Source of the DNA: an uncultured Ruminococcus sp.
Lineage (GTDB): Bacteria; Bacillota; Clostridia; Oscillospirales; Acutalibacteraceae
Direction: 5' to 3'
Length of the DNA: 9,033 nt
NCBI GenBank assembly: GCA_902773045.1
Contig: CACYDE010000191.1
Coordinates: forward strand, 1 to 9,033
Under the pieces are notes generated by a model. The model was not told where the DNA came from, made no database searches, and worked only from the letters and a program-made list of their open reading frames with translations. Made by a program: the position numbers and the translations under genes. Shown piece by piece: positions 1-5,539 of the stretch (positions are counted from its first letter, which is position 1; every line of letters begins with the position of its first letter).

Positions 1-1
1 A

Positions 2-94
2 ATTAATGGAAAAACAGTTACTGTTCATAACAGCATATATATTGATGCTGTCTATGTTGATTCAGAAATAGAACTTGAACATTATTTCAAATGA
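2..94 (+). CDS. 3' end of a phage-like gene, partial
   Basis: An open frame enters from the left edge and reads 30 codons ending in HYFK before a TGA, followed at once by further stops (TGATAATAA). The residues are ordinary coding quality, with alternating hydrophobic and polar positions (VTVHNSIYIDAVYV) that suggest beta strands. I do not recognise the family. Its position just upstream of a phage-type hypothetical gene and a gp20-type scaffold remnant suggests a prophage structural gene from the head or connector region. The 5' part is outside the window, so neither length nor intactness can be judged. Confidence 0.55.
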   Translation: MNGKTVTVHNSIYIDAVYVDSEIELEHYFK

Positions 95-99
95 TAATA

Positions 100-130
100 A
101 CCGCCCTCACCCGAGAGCGGTATTCTTTTA
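100..130 (+). terminator. weak hairpin after the partial gene
   Basis: ACCGCCCTC (100-108) pairs with GAGAGCGGT (113-121) with one C/A mismatch and a four-base loop, followed by ATTCTTTTA. It lies between the stop of the partial gene and the ribosome binding site of the next gene. It could be a weak terminator or an intra-operon processing hairpin. The short, interrupted U-tract argues against full termination. Confidence 0.35.
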
Positions 131-149
131 CCCGAAAAGAGGTGAGAAA

Positions 150-473
150 ATGAGCTATATACCCGATTGCAGAACGGACGAATACTACAACGAAAAATAT
201 CTGAATGAAATAGACAAAAAGTTTGTCAGCGGCTATGACTGGTGTGTAGAACAGGTCAAGTGTGCCTTTGAAAACATAGACGATTTTACTTTAAGAGATG
301 AACTTGATGTACGACCGTCCGATATCGTGAAAGTTGCCGAAGCTATGAAGCCGTGGTTTGAAAGGTGGCTTGAAAGTGACCGTGACGAGTTAATAACCTC
401 AATGCTCGATGATATGAGCGAAGAAGAATACAAAAAGCGAAAACAAGAAGTTGATAACAAACAAGCAGACTAA
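150..473 (+). CDS. phage-type hypothetical protein, 107 aa
   Basis: Starts at the ATG at 150 because GAGGTGAG lies about 5 bases upstream; the same frame could be opened from a TTG at 75, but that overlaps the previous gene and lacks a ribosome binding site. The product begins MSYIPDCRTDEYYNEKYL and is acidic and mostly helical, with no membrane segment. The opening (PDCRTDEYYN...KYL...GYDWCVE) resembles small uncharacterised proteins that, from general knowledge, sit in head-gene clusters of Clostridia siphophages; no function is known to me. It is followed directly by a clean terminator, so it ends a transcription unit. It appears intact although the next phage gene is broken. Function is unknown; phage origin is likely. 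Confidence 0.75.
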   Translation: MSYIPDCRTDEYYNEKYLNEIDKKFVSGYDWCVEQVKCAFENIDDFTLRDELDVRPSDIVKVAEAMKPWFERWLESDRDELITSMLDDMSEEEYKKRKQEVDNKQAD

Positions 474-496
474 GCACCCGTTTGAGGTGCTTTTTT
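473..496 (+). terminator. rho-independent terminator
   Basis: AGCACC (473-478) and GGTGCT (486-491) form a perfect 6-bp stem with a seven-base loop, and the second arm runs straight into a T-run (491-496). The stem begins at the last base of the stop codon of the 107-aa gene, a compact arrangement common in phages. Confidence 0.8.
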
Positions 497-506
497 AATA
501 CCCATG

Positions 507-536
507 TTAGGACTGCTCAAAAATGAGCCGTCCTAA
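507..536 (+). other. two-tier hairpin in the leader before the gp20 remnant
   Basis: TTAGGAC (507-513) pairs perfectly with GTCCTAA (530-536), and inside it GCTC (515-518) pairs with GAGC (525-528) around an AAAAAT loop, with a T/C mismatch between the two stems. No T-run follows, so it is not a terminator. It lies in a 120-bp non-coding stretch ahead of the scaffold remnant that also contains a smaller GGTC/GACC hairpin (539-555). It could be a structured phage leader RNA or a DNA site. I do not recognise it as a known riboswitch. Confidence 0.5.
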
Positions 537-619
537 TCGGTCAGCAGATCAGACCTTAAACAGTCGCACTCGAGCGGACAGTTACACGCTTAAAACAACT
601 TAGAGGGAAGTTTTCGTTT

Positions 620-855
620 ATGAAAACAGAAGATTTGAAATCACAAGGACTCACCGATGAACAGATAGCCTTCGTCATGGCTGAGAACGGCAAGGACGTC
701 AAGCGGGAAAAGGACAAGACGGACAGCTACAAAACCCAGCTTAACACGGAAAAGAGAGCTTGAAAGCCTTTGACGGCGTGGACGCTGCGGAGATTAGAAA
801 CAAGATCACTGCTTTCACAAATGACCTTGACGATAATAAAAGACGGCTCGGTTGA
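620..855 (+). pseudogene. phage gp20-type scaffold/minor structural protein, frameshifted and truncated
   Basis: ATG at 620 follows GAGGGAAG at a spacing of about nine bases. The first frame encodes 47 residues (MKTEDLKSQGLTDEQIAFVM, then AENGKDV) and stops at TGA 761-763. The neighbouring frame (codons from 754) continues the expected protein: ESLKAFDGVDAAEIRNKI then TAFTNDL, ending at 853-855. This arrangement (GLTDEQI..VMAENGKDV, coiled charged linker, FDGVD....I..LTNDL) matches my knowledge of the phage minor structural protein GP20/scaffold family, which normally runs to roughly 170-200 residues. Here there are about 80 codons in two frames, so it carries both a frameshift near 754-760 and a deleted C-terminal half. 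The last residues (KRRLG) are encoded by terminator sequence, which marks the deletion joint. The gene cannot make working scaffold. Confidence 0.8.
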
Positions 856-865
856 GCGTTTTTTT
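838..865 (+). terminator. worn terminator fused to the gp20 remnant
   Basis: GCTC (846-849) pairs with GAGC (854-857) across a GGTT loop, flanked by AAAAGACG on the left and GTTTTTTT on the right, so outer A/T pairing is possible. The stem is short and has an unpaired base, but the layout is that of a phage bidirectional terminator. It lies inside the shifted reading frame of the scaffold remnant, so a deletion probably brought the two together. It also insulates the following promoter from phage transcription. Confidence 0.5.
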
Positions 866-871
866 AAGTAC

Positions 872-900
872 TTGCAGTTTGCGCAGGATTATGGTATAAT
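872..900 (+). promoter_or_regulatory. sigma-A type promoter for the GGDEF gene
   Basis: TTGCAG (872-877), 17-bp spacer, TATAAT (895-900) with a TGG directly before it, giving an extended -10. The predicted start point near 907 leaves a leader of about 30 bases before the GGDEF gene. It is one of the best-matching promoters in the window and marks the border between phage remnant and host-type genes. Confidence 0.75.
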
Positions 901-938
901 AAGCTTTAAATAAAAATTAAACTGAGGAAGTGTATTCC

Positions 939-1544
939 ATGACAACATTACAGACTGTAGAATTCATTCTTGTAATTGTAATTGCAGTTGTTTTTTGCTT
1001 TTTTACATTTTATCTTCTTTTAAAAAACAAAAAAATGAAAAAGAATTACGAAAAAAGAATAAAAATTCTTGAAAAAGAAGCGCGTTTCGATCATCTGACG
1101 GGAGTTCTCTCAAGGCGTGCTTTTACTTCCGAAGTTGAATCCGCTCTTGCGGTCGATCCGAAAGGAACTTTTTTGATATTTGATATTAACGAATTTAAAA
1201 CAGTGAACGACACATTCGGTCATGTTGAGGGCGACCATCTTATAAAAAGATATGCGTCAAAACTGCAGAAAGCATTCGACAAAAATCTTGTGGGAAGACT
1301 TGGCGGTGACGAGTTCGTTGTGTTTATATCCGGAGCGCATGACAAAAACGATATAAATTCCAGGATCATGAAATCAGGAGTTTCGGAATTTTCGGATAAA
1401 CCGACAAAGCTTAAACTGACCTCATGCTGCGGAGCAGCGATCGCACCGGAACACGGTTCAGACTTTGACGAGCTTTATCAAAAAGCAGATAAAGCGCTGT
1501 ACCGTTCAAAACAATCTGCGCATGAAATAGTTTACTGCAAATAA
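939..1544 (+). CDS. membrane-anchored GGDEF diguanylate cyclase
   Basis: Predicted to make c-di-GMP from two GTP at the membrane. ATG 939 is chosen over GTG 930 because GAGGAAG (924-930) lies eight bases before the ATG and overlaps the GTG. The 201-residue product has one N-terminal TM segment (about 7-28), a basic helical linker (29-47) and a GGDEF domain (about 48-200). Visible motifs are FDHLTGVLSRRAF, FDINEFKTVND with the metal-binding Asp82, the intact GGDEF signature at 122-126, and KADKALYRSKQSA near the end. The usual inhibitory I-site (RxxD five residues before GGDEF) reads FDKN, so product inhibition is probably absent. There is no sensory domain beyond the TM and linker. It has its own promoter and lies 96 bp before the phosphatase gene with no terminator between, so read-through into the signalling genes is possible. 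Activity is inferred from intact motifs. Confidence 0.9.
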   Translation: MTTLQTVEFILVIVIAVVFCFFTFYLLLKNKKMKKNYEKRIKILEKEARFDHLTGVLSRRAFTSEVESALAVDPKGTFLIFDINEFKTVNDTFGHVEGDHLIKRYASKLQKAFDKNLVGRLGGDEFVVFISGAHDKNDINSRIMKSGVSEFSDKPTKLKLTSCCGAAIAPEHGSDFDELYQKADKALYRSKQSAHEIVYCK

Positions 1545-1640
1545 ATTATAAAAATATAACGAGGTATTGTTCATAAAAACTTTACCGAACGTTAATTATA
1601 CCATTCATTATTTGTTGGTAATATATATAGGGTGTAGCGT

Positions 1641-2603
1641 ATGTTCAGAAAACGTATCAAGAAAAATGATTATGTGGAAAATAGGGTCAAACCGCCCAAA
1701 AAACGTAATCTAAGATTCAGCGTAAAATTCAATAAAAGATTTTCAAAGAAACTGGAGCTTCATTCTTTGACCCGTTTAAAAAATGATTTTCCTCAGATCA
1801 GGGACGCTTACATAATGTTCTCGAAAAAGGAACCGTATATTATTACAGCTTCTTCTTCAATTGTAGGAAACAGGAAAACTCAGGAGGACAGTTTTTTTGT
1901 GACTCCATCCGATCGGGTTTCTCCTTTTAAGCTTTCGCGCTCGTTTGCGGTCGTGTGCGATGGAATGGGTGGTTTGGAAGCAGGTGACAGAGCGAGCATG
2001 ACCGCCGTTTCAATGATGAAGCTTGCAGTCAGCAAACTCCCTACGAAAAAAGTGGACATTCCTCATTTTTTCAGCGAGATGCTTGATTATATTGATTGTG
2101 AGATCAACGGTTGGAAAGACCTTGAAACCGACAAAGGTTCCGGAACCACTCTTGTTTCTGTTTTAATAGAAAACAGGAGGCTCTACTGGGCAAGCGTCGG
2201 TGACAGTTCTATTTTTATGTTTCAGGACGATACATTGAAAAAACTAACAAATGAACATAATTACCGAATGTATCTTGAAAAGCTTGTTTCAAACGGAAAA
2301 ATTACTCAGCGCGAAGCAGATGAGGATCCTCAGCAATACGCCCTTCTCAGTTATGTCGGAATGGGCGGGATCGCGTTTCGCGACATCAATTCAAGACCGT
2401 ATGCTATGCGTGACGGTGATATGCTGATTCTTTGTACAGACGGGATCACCGACGCTTTGACTAAAAATGAACTGGAAGATATAATTAGAGAAAATTTTGA
2501 AGATGTTTATAAATGCTGTGATGAAATAACGTCAGCCGTCCGGAGGAAAAAAATACATTCTCAGGATAACGCTACCGTCGTTATCGTTCATTATGTGGAA
2601 TAA
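1641..2603 (+). CDS. PP2C-family Ser/Thr protein phosphatase
   Basis: Metal-dependent phosphatase expected to remove phosphate from Ser/Thr proteins, most likely including targets of the kinase encoded 40 bp downstream. ATG 1641 follows AGGGTG at about six bases. The 320-residue protein has a strongly basic N-terminal extension (about 1-64) and a PP2C domain (about 68-318). Motifs in order are NRKTQEDSFF (Asp83), VVCDGMGGLEAG (Asp107, Gly108), GSGTTLVSVLI (166-176), WASVGDSSIF (183-192), LCTDGITDAL (Asp267) and DNATVVIVHY (Asp309). All the metal-coordinating aspartates expected for the family are present. There is no membrane segment, so it should be cytoplasmic; the Lys/Arg-rich extension may bind membrane or nucleic acid, or position the enzyme near the kinase. 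Bacterial PrpC/Stp phosphatases are usually about 240-260 residues, so the extension is extra. The class is secure; the partner is inferred from the operon. Confidence 0.93.
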   Translation: MFRKRIKKNDYVENRVKPPKKRNLRFSVKFNKRFSKKLELHSLTRLKNDFPQIRDAYIMFSKKEPYIITASSSIVGNRKTQEDSFFVTPSDRVSPFKLSRSFAVVCDGMGGLEAGDRASMTAVSMMKLAVSKLPTKKVDIPHFFSEMLDYIDCEINGWKDLETDKGSGTTLVSVLIENRRLYWASVGDSSIFMFQDDTLKKLTNEHNYRMYLEKLVSNGKITQREADEDPQQYALLSYVGMGGIAFRDINSRPYAMRDGDMLILCTDGITDALTKNELEDIIRENFEDVYKCCDEITSAVRRKKIHSQDNATVVIVHYVE

Positions 2604-2643
2604 TATAGTTATAATAATTTTAGCGATTGAAAGGAGCCTTTGA

Positions 2644-4365
2644 ATGAAAAGATGCCTAAATTGTCGAAAAACATACGAAGAAGATCAGACAGAGTGCCCC
2701 TATTGCGGCTATAAACCGCGTTCTAAGGCTATTACTAAAAAAATTGACGATACACAAGAATTCGATATAACCTCAATAACAAAAACATTTAAAAATTCAA
2801 AAAACAAAAGCAAAAATGTACGTTCGTCTTCGGGGCGCCCGTCTTCATTTTATCTGGGAAGCGGAGAACGTCTGAACAAACGCTATTCGGTGATGAGCGT
2901 TATGGGCTTCGGATTGTTCGGAGTTGCTTATGAATGTTTTGACAGCTATACTCAGAATAATGTTGTAGTGAAGGAGTATATGCCTTCATTTCTCGTTACC
3001 AGATCTCAAAACGGGCGTGAGGTTGAACCGCTTTCCGATGAAGCCGAGGTCACTTTTTCGATCGGGGTGGATTCTTTCATTGATGAAAACAACAAACTCA
3101 GTTCCAATGACGTTGAATGTGTTCCACCGATGATCGAAAGCTTCAAACAGAACAATACGTCCTATGTTGTTACAGAGTTGGTTCGGGGAGAAGCGCTGAG
3201 TTCCATCATAAAACGCAAAGGGAAACTGACCTATCACGCAACAATTACGATCATCACAGGGGTTCTTCAAGGACTTCGGAAGCTTAATAAAATAGGCATC
3301 ATTCACGGGGATATCTGTCCCGACAATATAATTGTTACCTCGGAAGGAGATACTTACCTTCTGGATTACAATCTTTCCGATTTCAACAAGAATGTTTACA
3401 CCCAGAGAGACTCGGGGAAGCTTCGTTCGGGTTACAGCGCGCTTGAGATGTACTATTTGAATCTTGAGCAGGGACCTTGGACAGATGTTTATGCCGCTGC
3501 TGCGACAATGTATAAAATGCTTACGGGAATAACCGTTCCCTCGGCTATCAAAAGAAACACTAATGACACCCTGACGTCGCTTTCAAAGCTTGGCGTTCCT
3601 ATAACTCATTCGGCAGAAAAAGCAATGTTCAAAGCTTTGAAAGTCGACTATGAAAAACGAACTCAGAATCCTGAAGATTTTCTGAACGGACTGATGGGGG
3701 ACGGATTCGACAACCTTGCCGTAGAGAAAGAAACTTCTTCACCTGTCTCAAAACCGCCTTCACGTCCTCAGACCTACAAAAAAGAAAGCCGGGTGGGAAG
3801 CAAGATCTTAAACGGTGTACTTGTTTTTCTTATTCTTTCAATAATAGCAGTCGTAATATGGCTTTTTATTTCAGGTGTTTTCCCGATGCCCGAGGCGATA
3901 GGAAGTCTGTTTAATTCCGAAGACGCGTCGAGTGTTAAAAATACAGAATCGGATTTCGAAAAAGAAAACGACGCGGAAGATCATGACGGATTTATCGGCG
4001 ATTTTTATGAAAGCAGAAAAGAAAACTCAGAATCCGAAGCGAATTCAAGCAGCAGTATTATTGACGGGATCATCAGCGGTGTGACAAGCTTTGTCGAAGA
4101 ACAATTTTCATCTCAGGATGAAAATGAGAATGATTACAGCTACGATGACGGCGGTTACAGCGAATATTATGACGATAATTATGACGAAAGTTATTCGGCT
4201 GACGATCAGTATAATGATAATGGCGAGAGCGAACAGAATTATGATTATTATGATCCCGATGATTACAGCGAAAGCGTTTATCCGGAGTCGTCTGTTGAAG
4301 ATTCGTCGTCGGAGTCGGAGAATATTTTTGAAAGCATAACCAATGTTATATCAAGCTTGATCTGA
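2644..4365 (+). CDS. zinc-ribbon Ser/Thr protein kinase with TM and acidic external tail
   Basis: Strong AAGGAG (2631-2636) seven bases before the ATG. The 573-residue protein has, in order: a zinc ribbon (Cys4, Cys7, Cys18, Cys21), a polar linker, a kinase domain (about 79-352), a Pro/Ser linker, a TM segment (about 388-412) and an external tail to 573. The kinase shows GFGLFG (glycine loop, 88-93), VVVKEYMP with Lys110, HGDICPDNI (His221, Asp223, Asn228), LLDYNLSDF (Asp241 in the DFG position) and SGYSALEMY (Glu268), followed by WTDVYAAAATMYKMLTG. The Lys and both Asp are kept, so catalysis is plausible, but HRD is HGD and DFG is DYN. The tail is rich in Asp, Glu, Ser and Tyr, and its last 114 residues contain no Lys, Arg or His. 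The kinase should face the cytoplasm with the tail outside. It shares a transcription unit with the PP2C gene. Confidence 0.92.
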   Translation: MKRCLNCRKTYEEDQTECPYCGYKPRSKAITKKIDDTQEFDITSITKTFKNSKNKSKNVRSSSGRPSSFYLGSGERLNKRYSVMSVMGFGLFGVAYECFDSYTQNNVVVKEYMPSFLVTRSQNGREVEPLSDEAEVTFSIGVDSFIDENNKLSSNDVECVPPMIESFKQNNTSYVVTELVRGEALSSIIKRKGKLTYHATITIITGVLQGLRKLNKIGIIHGDICPDNIIVTSEGDTYLLDYNLSDFNKNVYTQRDSGKLRSGYSALEMYYLNLEQGPWTDVYAAAATMYKMLTGITVPSAIKRNTNDTLTSLSKLGVPITHSAEKAMFKALKVDYEKRTQNPEDFLNGLMGDGFDNLAVEKETSSPVSKPPSRPQTYKKESRVGSKILNGVLVFLILSIIAVVIWLFISGVFPMPEAIGSLFNSEDASSVKNTESDFEKENDAEDHDGFIGDFYESRKENSESEANSSSSIIDGIISGVTSFVEEQFSSQDENENDYSYDDGGYSEYYDDNYDESYSADDQYNDNGESEQNYDYYDPDDYSESVYPESSVEDSSSESENIFESITNVISSLI

Positions 4366-4441
4366 TGGTGGAATATGGTTTAAGACAGGTTTCATAGTGA
4401 GACTTGTTTCCAAAAGAAAAGTGTTTATGGAGGAAAAGAAA

Positions 4442-4648
4442 ATGAAAAAGATGAAAAAGATGATCGCGGGATTTATTTTTTCCGTGATAATGGCGGTTGT
4501 TTTTTCTGCTGCGGCGTATGCGGAGACAAATGATGTTTCAGCTGTGGTGACGGGTGACGGACGGATCTATCTTGCTTTGGGTGTTCTTGCGGGAGCTGTC
4601 GTAGTCGTTGTACTTATGCTTCTTCTTAAAAAGAAATCCGATAAGTAA
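4442..4648 (+). CDS. 68-aa signal-peptide/TM miniprotein
   Basis: ATG 4442 is preceded by GGAGGA (4429-4434) at seven bases, so it is preferred over the GTG at 4397 and the ATG at 4427. The product has a basic start (MKKMKKM), a hydrophobic signal peptide with likely cleavage after AYA (residue 27), about 14 polar external residues (ETNDVSAVVTGDGR), a TM helix (about 42-62) and a basic end (KKKSDK). The last part has the layout of a sortase sorting signal, but the LPxTG position reads VVTG without proline, so anchoring is doubtful. It lies 76 bp after the kinase gene, on the same strand, with only a weak hairpin (4386-4406) between, and is followed by the block's terminator. It could be an accessory membrane peptide of the kinase. 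I know no named family for it. Confidence 0.8.
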   Translation: MKKMKKMIAGFIFSVIMAVVFSAAAYAETNDVSAVVTGDGRIYLALGVLAGAVVVVVLMLLLKKKSDK

Positions 4649-4715
4649 TTTGTTGCATATAGGCATAACGGTACTATTTATATACTGTGTATATAGTTTT
4701 ATCCCAAAAATGTAA

Positions 4716-4765
4716 AAACAATCCCTTGAACGTTATTTTTTAATTTGACGTTCAAGGGATTGTTT
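4716..4765. terminator. strong bidirectional terminator
   Basis: An 18-bp perfect stem, AAACAATCCCTTGAACGT (4716-4733) against its complement (4748-4765), with a 14-base A/T-rich loop. On the minus strand the stem is followed by TTTTTACATTTTT, a good U-tract. On the plus strand it is followed only by GTTTATATA. It therefore probably ends both the kinase/miniprotein transcript and the convergent 103-aa gene, and should work better for the latter. Confidence 0.85.
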
Positions 4766-4803
4766 ATATAAAAAGGAGAAGCAAAATCAAACTATAGAAA
4801 ATG

Positions 4804-4833
4804 AAATAAACAACCGGACAATAAATATATCAA
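4804..4833 (+). repeat. direct repeat, copy A
   Basis: AAATAAAC, then an extra four bases, then GGACAATAA, one extra A, then TATATCAA. With those five extra bases removed, it matches all 25 bases of the copy at 5257-5281. The two copies flank the minus-strand 103-aa gene, 35 bp beyond its stop codon and 77 bp before its start. Confidence 0.6.
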
Positions 4834-4867
4834 GCTAATAATATATGTTAATGTCTTTTATATAAAA

Positions 4868-5179
4868 TCAATGATCTTTCTTGTCTTTAAAAGGAACTCC
4901 GGTAATTTCGAAGATGTTTCTTTCTCCTTTGGCTGAAAGATGAAGGCTGTTTTCGAATATACGGCCTGTTGCCTGAAAACCGATATCTTTTACCAAAGTG
5001 ACGATATGTCCTGTGATATGACAATATCCATATTCATCTATCGTTCCTTCAACAGGCTCACAGTGATCAAGCATATTCATTTCACCGTTAAGTTTGCCGT
5101 TTCTGACATTATAAGATAAACTTCCGTATTTTATTCCCACGGGAGTCTGCATCAAGATATTATAATTATTTTCATACAT
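4868..5179 (-). CDS. 103-aa beta-rich hypothetical protein
   Basis: The ATG at 5179 is chosen because GGTGG lies seven bases upstream; a GTG at 5200 would open the frame earlier but overlaps that site. The product begins MYENNYNILMQTPVGIKYGS and contains alternating polar/hydrophobic stretches (GSLSYNVRNGKLNGEMNML, GTIDEYGYCHITGHIVTLV, ATGRIFENSLHLSAKGERN), suggesting a small antiparallel beta barrel or sandwich. It has no signal peptide, TM segment or recognisable catalytic motif. Short proteins of this look (QTPxG start, NGxxNGxxNxLxH, GTID, GERNxFEI) occur, as far as I recall, as unnamed proteins in Clostridia. It stands alone, divergent from the TetR-type regulator and convergent with the kinase block. 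Being divergent from the regulator makes it a candidate target. Its function is unknown. Confidence 0.75.
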   Translation of the reverse strand: MYENNYNILMQTPVGIKYGSLSYNVRNGKLNGEMNMLDHCEPVEGTIDEYGYCHITGHIVTLVKDIGFQATGRIFENSLHLSAKGERNIFEITGVPFKDKKDH

Positions 5180-5256
5180 ATAAAATCCACCACATATCAC
5201 TTGAAAGAAAAAAATATAAAAAATTCAACAATTATATTATAATTTTTCTTTAAAAA

Positions 5257-5281
5257 AAATAAACGGACAATAATATATCAA
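5257..5281 (+). repeat. direct repeat, copy B
   Basis: AAATAAAC joined to GGACAATAA and TATATCAA, the compact version of the copy at 4804-4833, in the same orientation. It overlaps the leftward -10 box at 5272-5277, so this copy lies at or just past the transcription start of the 103-aa gene. Confidence 0.6.
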
Positions 5282-5299
5282 TGTGTAAAATTGGGTCAA
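5272..5299 (-). promoter_or_regulatory. promoter for the 103-aa gene
   Basis: Read on the minus strand: TTGACC (5299-5294), 16-bp spacer, TATATT (5277-5272). Predicted start near 5265 gives a leader of about 85 bases. A second A/T-rich TATAATATAAT sequence (about 5232-5242) lies closer to the gene but has no good -35 box. Confidence 0.5.
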
Positions 5300-5309
5300 T
5301 GCAAGAGAA

Positions 5310-5338
5310 TTGACGGTTACTTCTCAATAGTCTAAAAT
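5310..5338 (+). promoter_or_regulatory. upstream promoter P1 of the TetR-type gene
   Basis: TTGACG (5310-5315), 17-bp spacer, TAAAAT (5333-5338). Each box has five of six consensus bases. The predicted start near 5345 places the inverted repeat at 5356-5374 just downstream, where a bound repressor would act as a roadblock. Confidence 0.6.
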
Positions 5339-5355
5339 TTATTGGACAAATATGT

Positions 5356-5374
5356 AATGTTAACCGTTTACATT
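5356..5374. promoter_or_regulatory. candidate operator of the TetR-type regulator
   Basis: AATGTTAAC, central C, GTTTACATT: two 9-base arms that are inverted repeats with one mismatched pair, also readable as ATGTAA...TTACAT. Size and symmetry suit a TetR-family dimer. It covers the -35 box (5367-5372) of promoter P2 and lies just after the start point of P1, so binding would shut off both. Autoregulation is inferred from position, not shown. Confidence 0.6.
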
Positions 5375-5395
5375 TTATGGATAATTGTGTATAAT
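5367..5395 (+). promoter_or_regulatory. downstream promoter P2 of the TetR-type gene
   Basis: TTTACA (5367-5372), 17-bp spacer, TATAAT (5390-5395), a very good sigma-A match. Predicted start near 5402, leaving a leader of about 138 bases before the GTG start codon. The -35 box is part of the inverted repeat. Confidence 0.7.
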
Positions 5396-5414
5396 AAATT
5401 ACGATAGATAGTTT

Positions 5415-5446
5415 TGATGATTAAAACTTATGAAATCATCATTTTT
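5415..5446 (+). other. leader hairpin with T-run (possible attenuator)
   Basis: TGATGATT (5415-5422) and AATCATCA (5434-5441) form a perfect 8-bp stem followed by TTTTT. It lies about 13 bases after the predicted P2 start, inside the regulator's leader. The stem is A/T-rich, so termination would be weak. It may reduce read-through or mark an end for short transcripts. Confidence 0.4.
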
Positions 5447-5469
5447 ATATCTGGGAATCATTCGTCCAA

Positions 5470-5507
5470 GCCGATATAAAAGAATTGTGTTGATTTAATA
5501 TATCGGC
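5470..5507 (+). other. second leader hairpin of the TetR-type gene
   Basis: GCCGATATA (5470-5478) and TATATCGGC (5499-5507) form a perfect 9-bp stem around a 20-base A/T-rich loop. There is no T-run, and the stem ends about 20 bases before the ribosome binding site (5527-5532). It could stabilise the leader or be a palindromic DNA site. I know of no ligand. Confidence 0.45.
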
Positions 5508-5539
5508 AATATATTTTAAAAAGGAAAGAAGGTAAGTCT

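Noticed and set aside
75..149. Upstream TTG extension of the 107-aa phage gene
   Set aside because: It overlaps the end of the preceding frame, has no ribosome binding site, and the ATG at 150 has a good GAGGTGAG.
930..938. GTG start for the GGDEF gene
   Set aside because: The GTG overlaps the end of the GAGGAAG ribosome binding site that serves the ATG at 939.
4091..4339. 82-aa frame inside the kinase tail
   Set aside because: It is an out-of-frame reading of the GAT/TAT-rich tail and gives a Met/Ile/Arg low-complexity product.
4350..4361. 12-bp palindrome ATCAAGCTTGAT at the kinase 3' end
   Set aside because: It is inside the coding sequence, has no T-run or loop, and is short enough to be chance.
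4397..4441. GTG or ATG starts extending the miniprotein
   Set aside because: The extension would put a polar, basic stretch before the signal peptide and run over the GGAGGA that fits the ATG at 4442.
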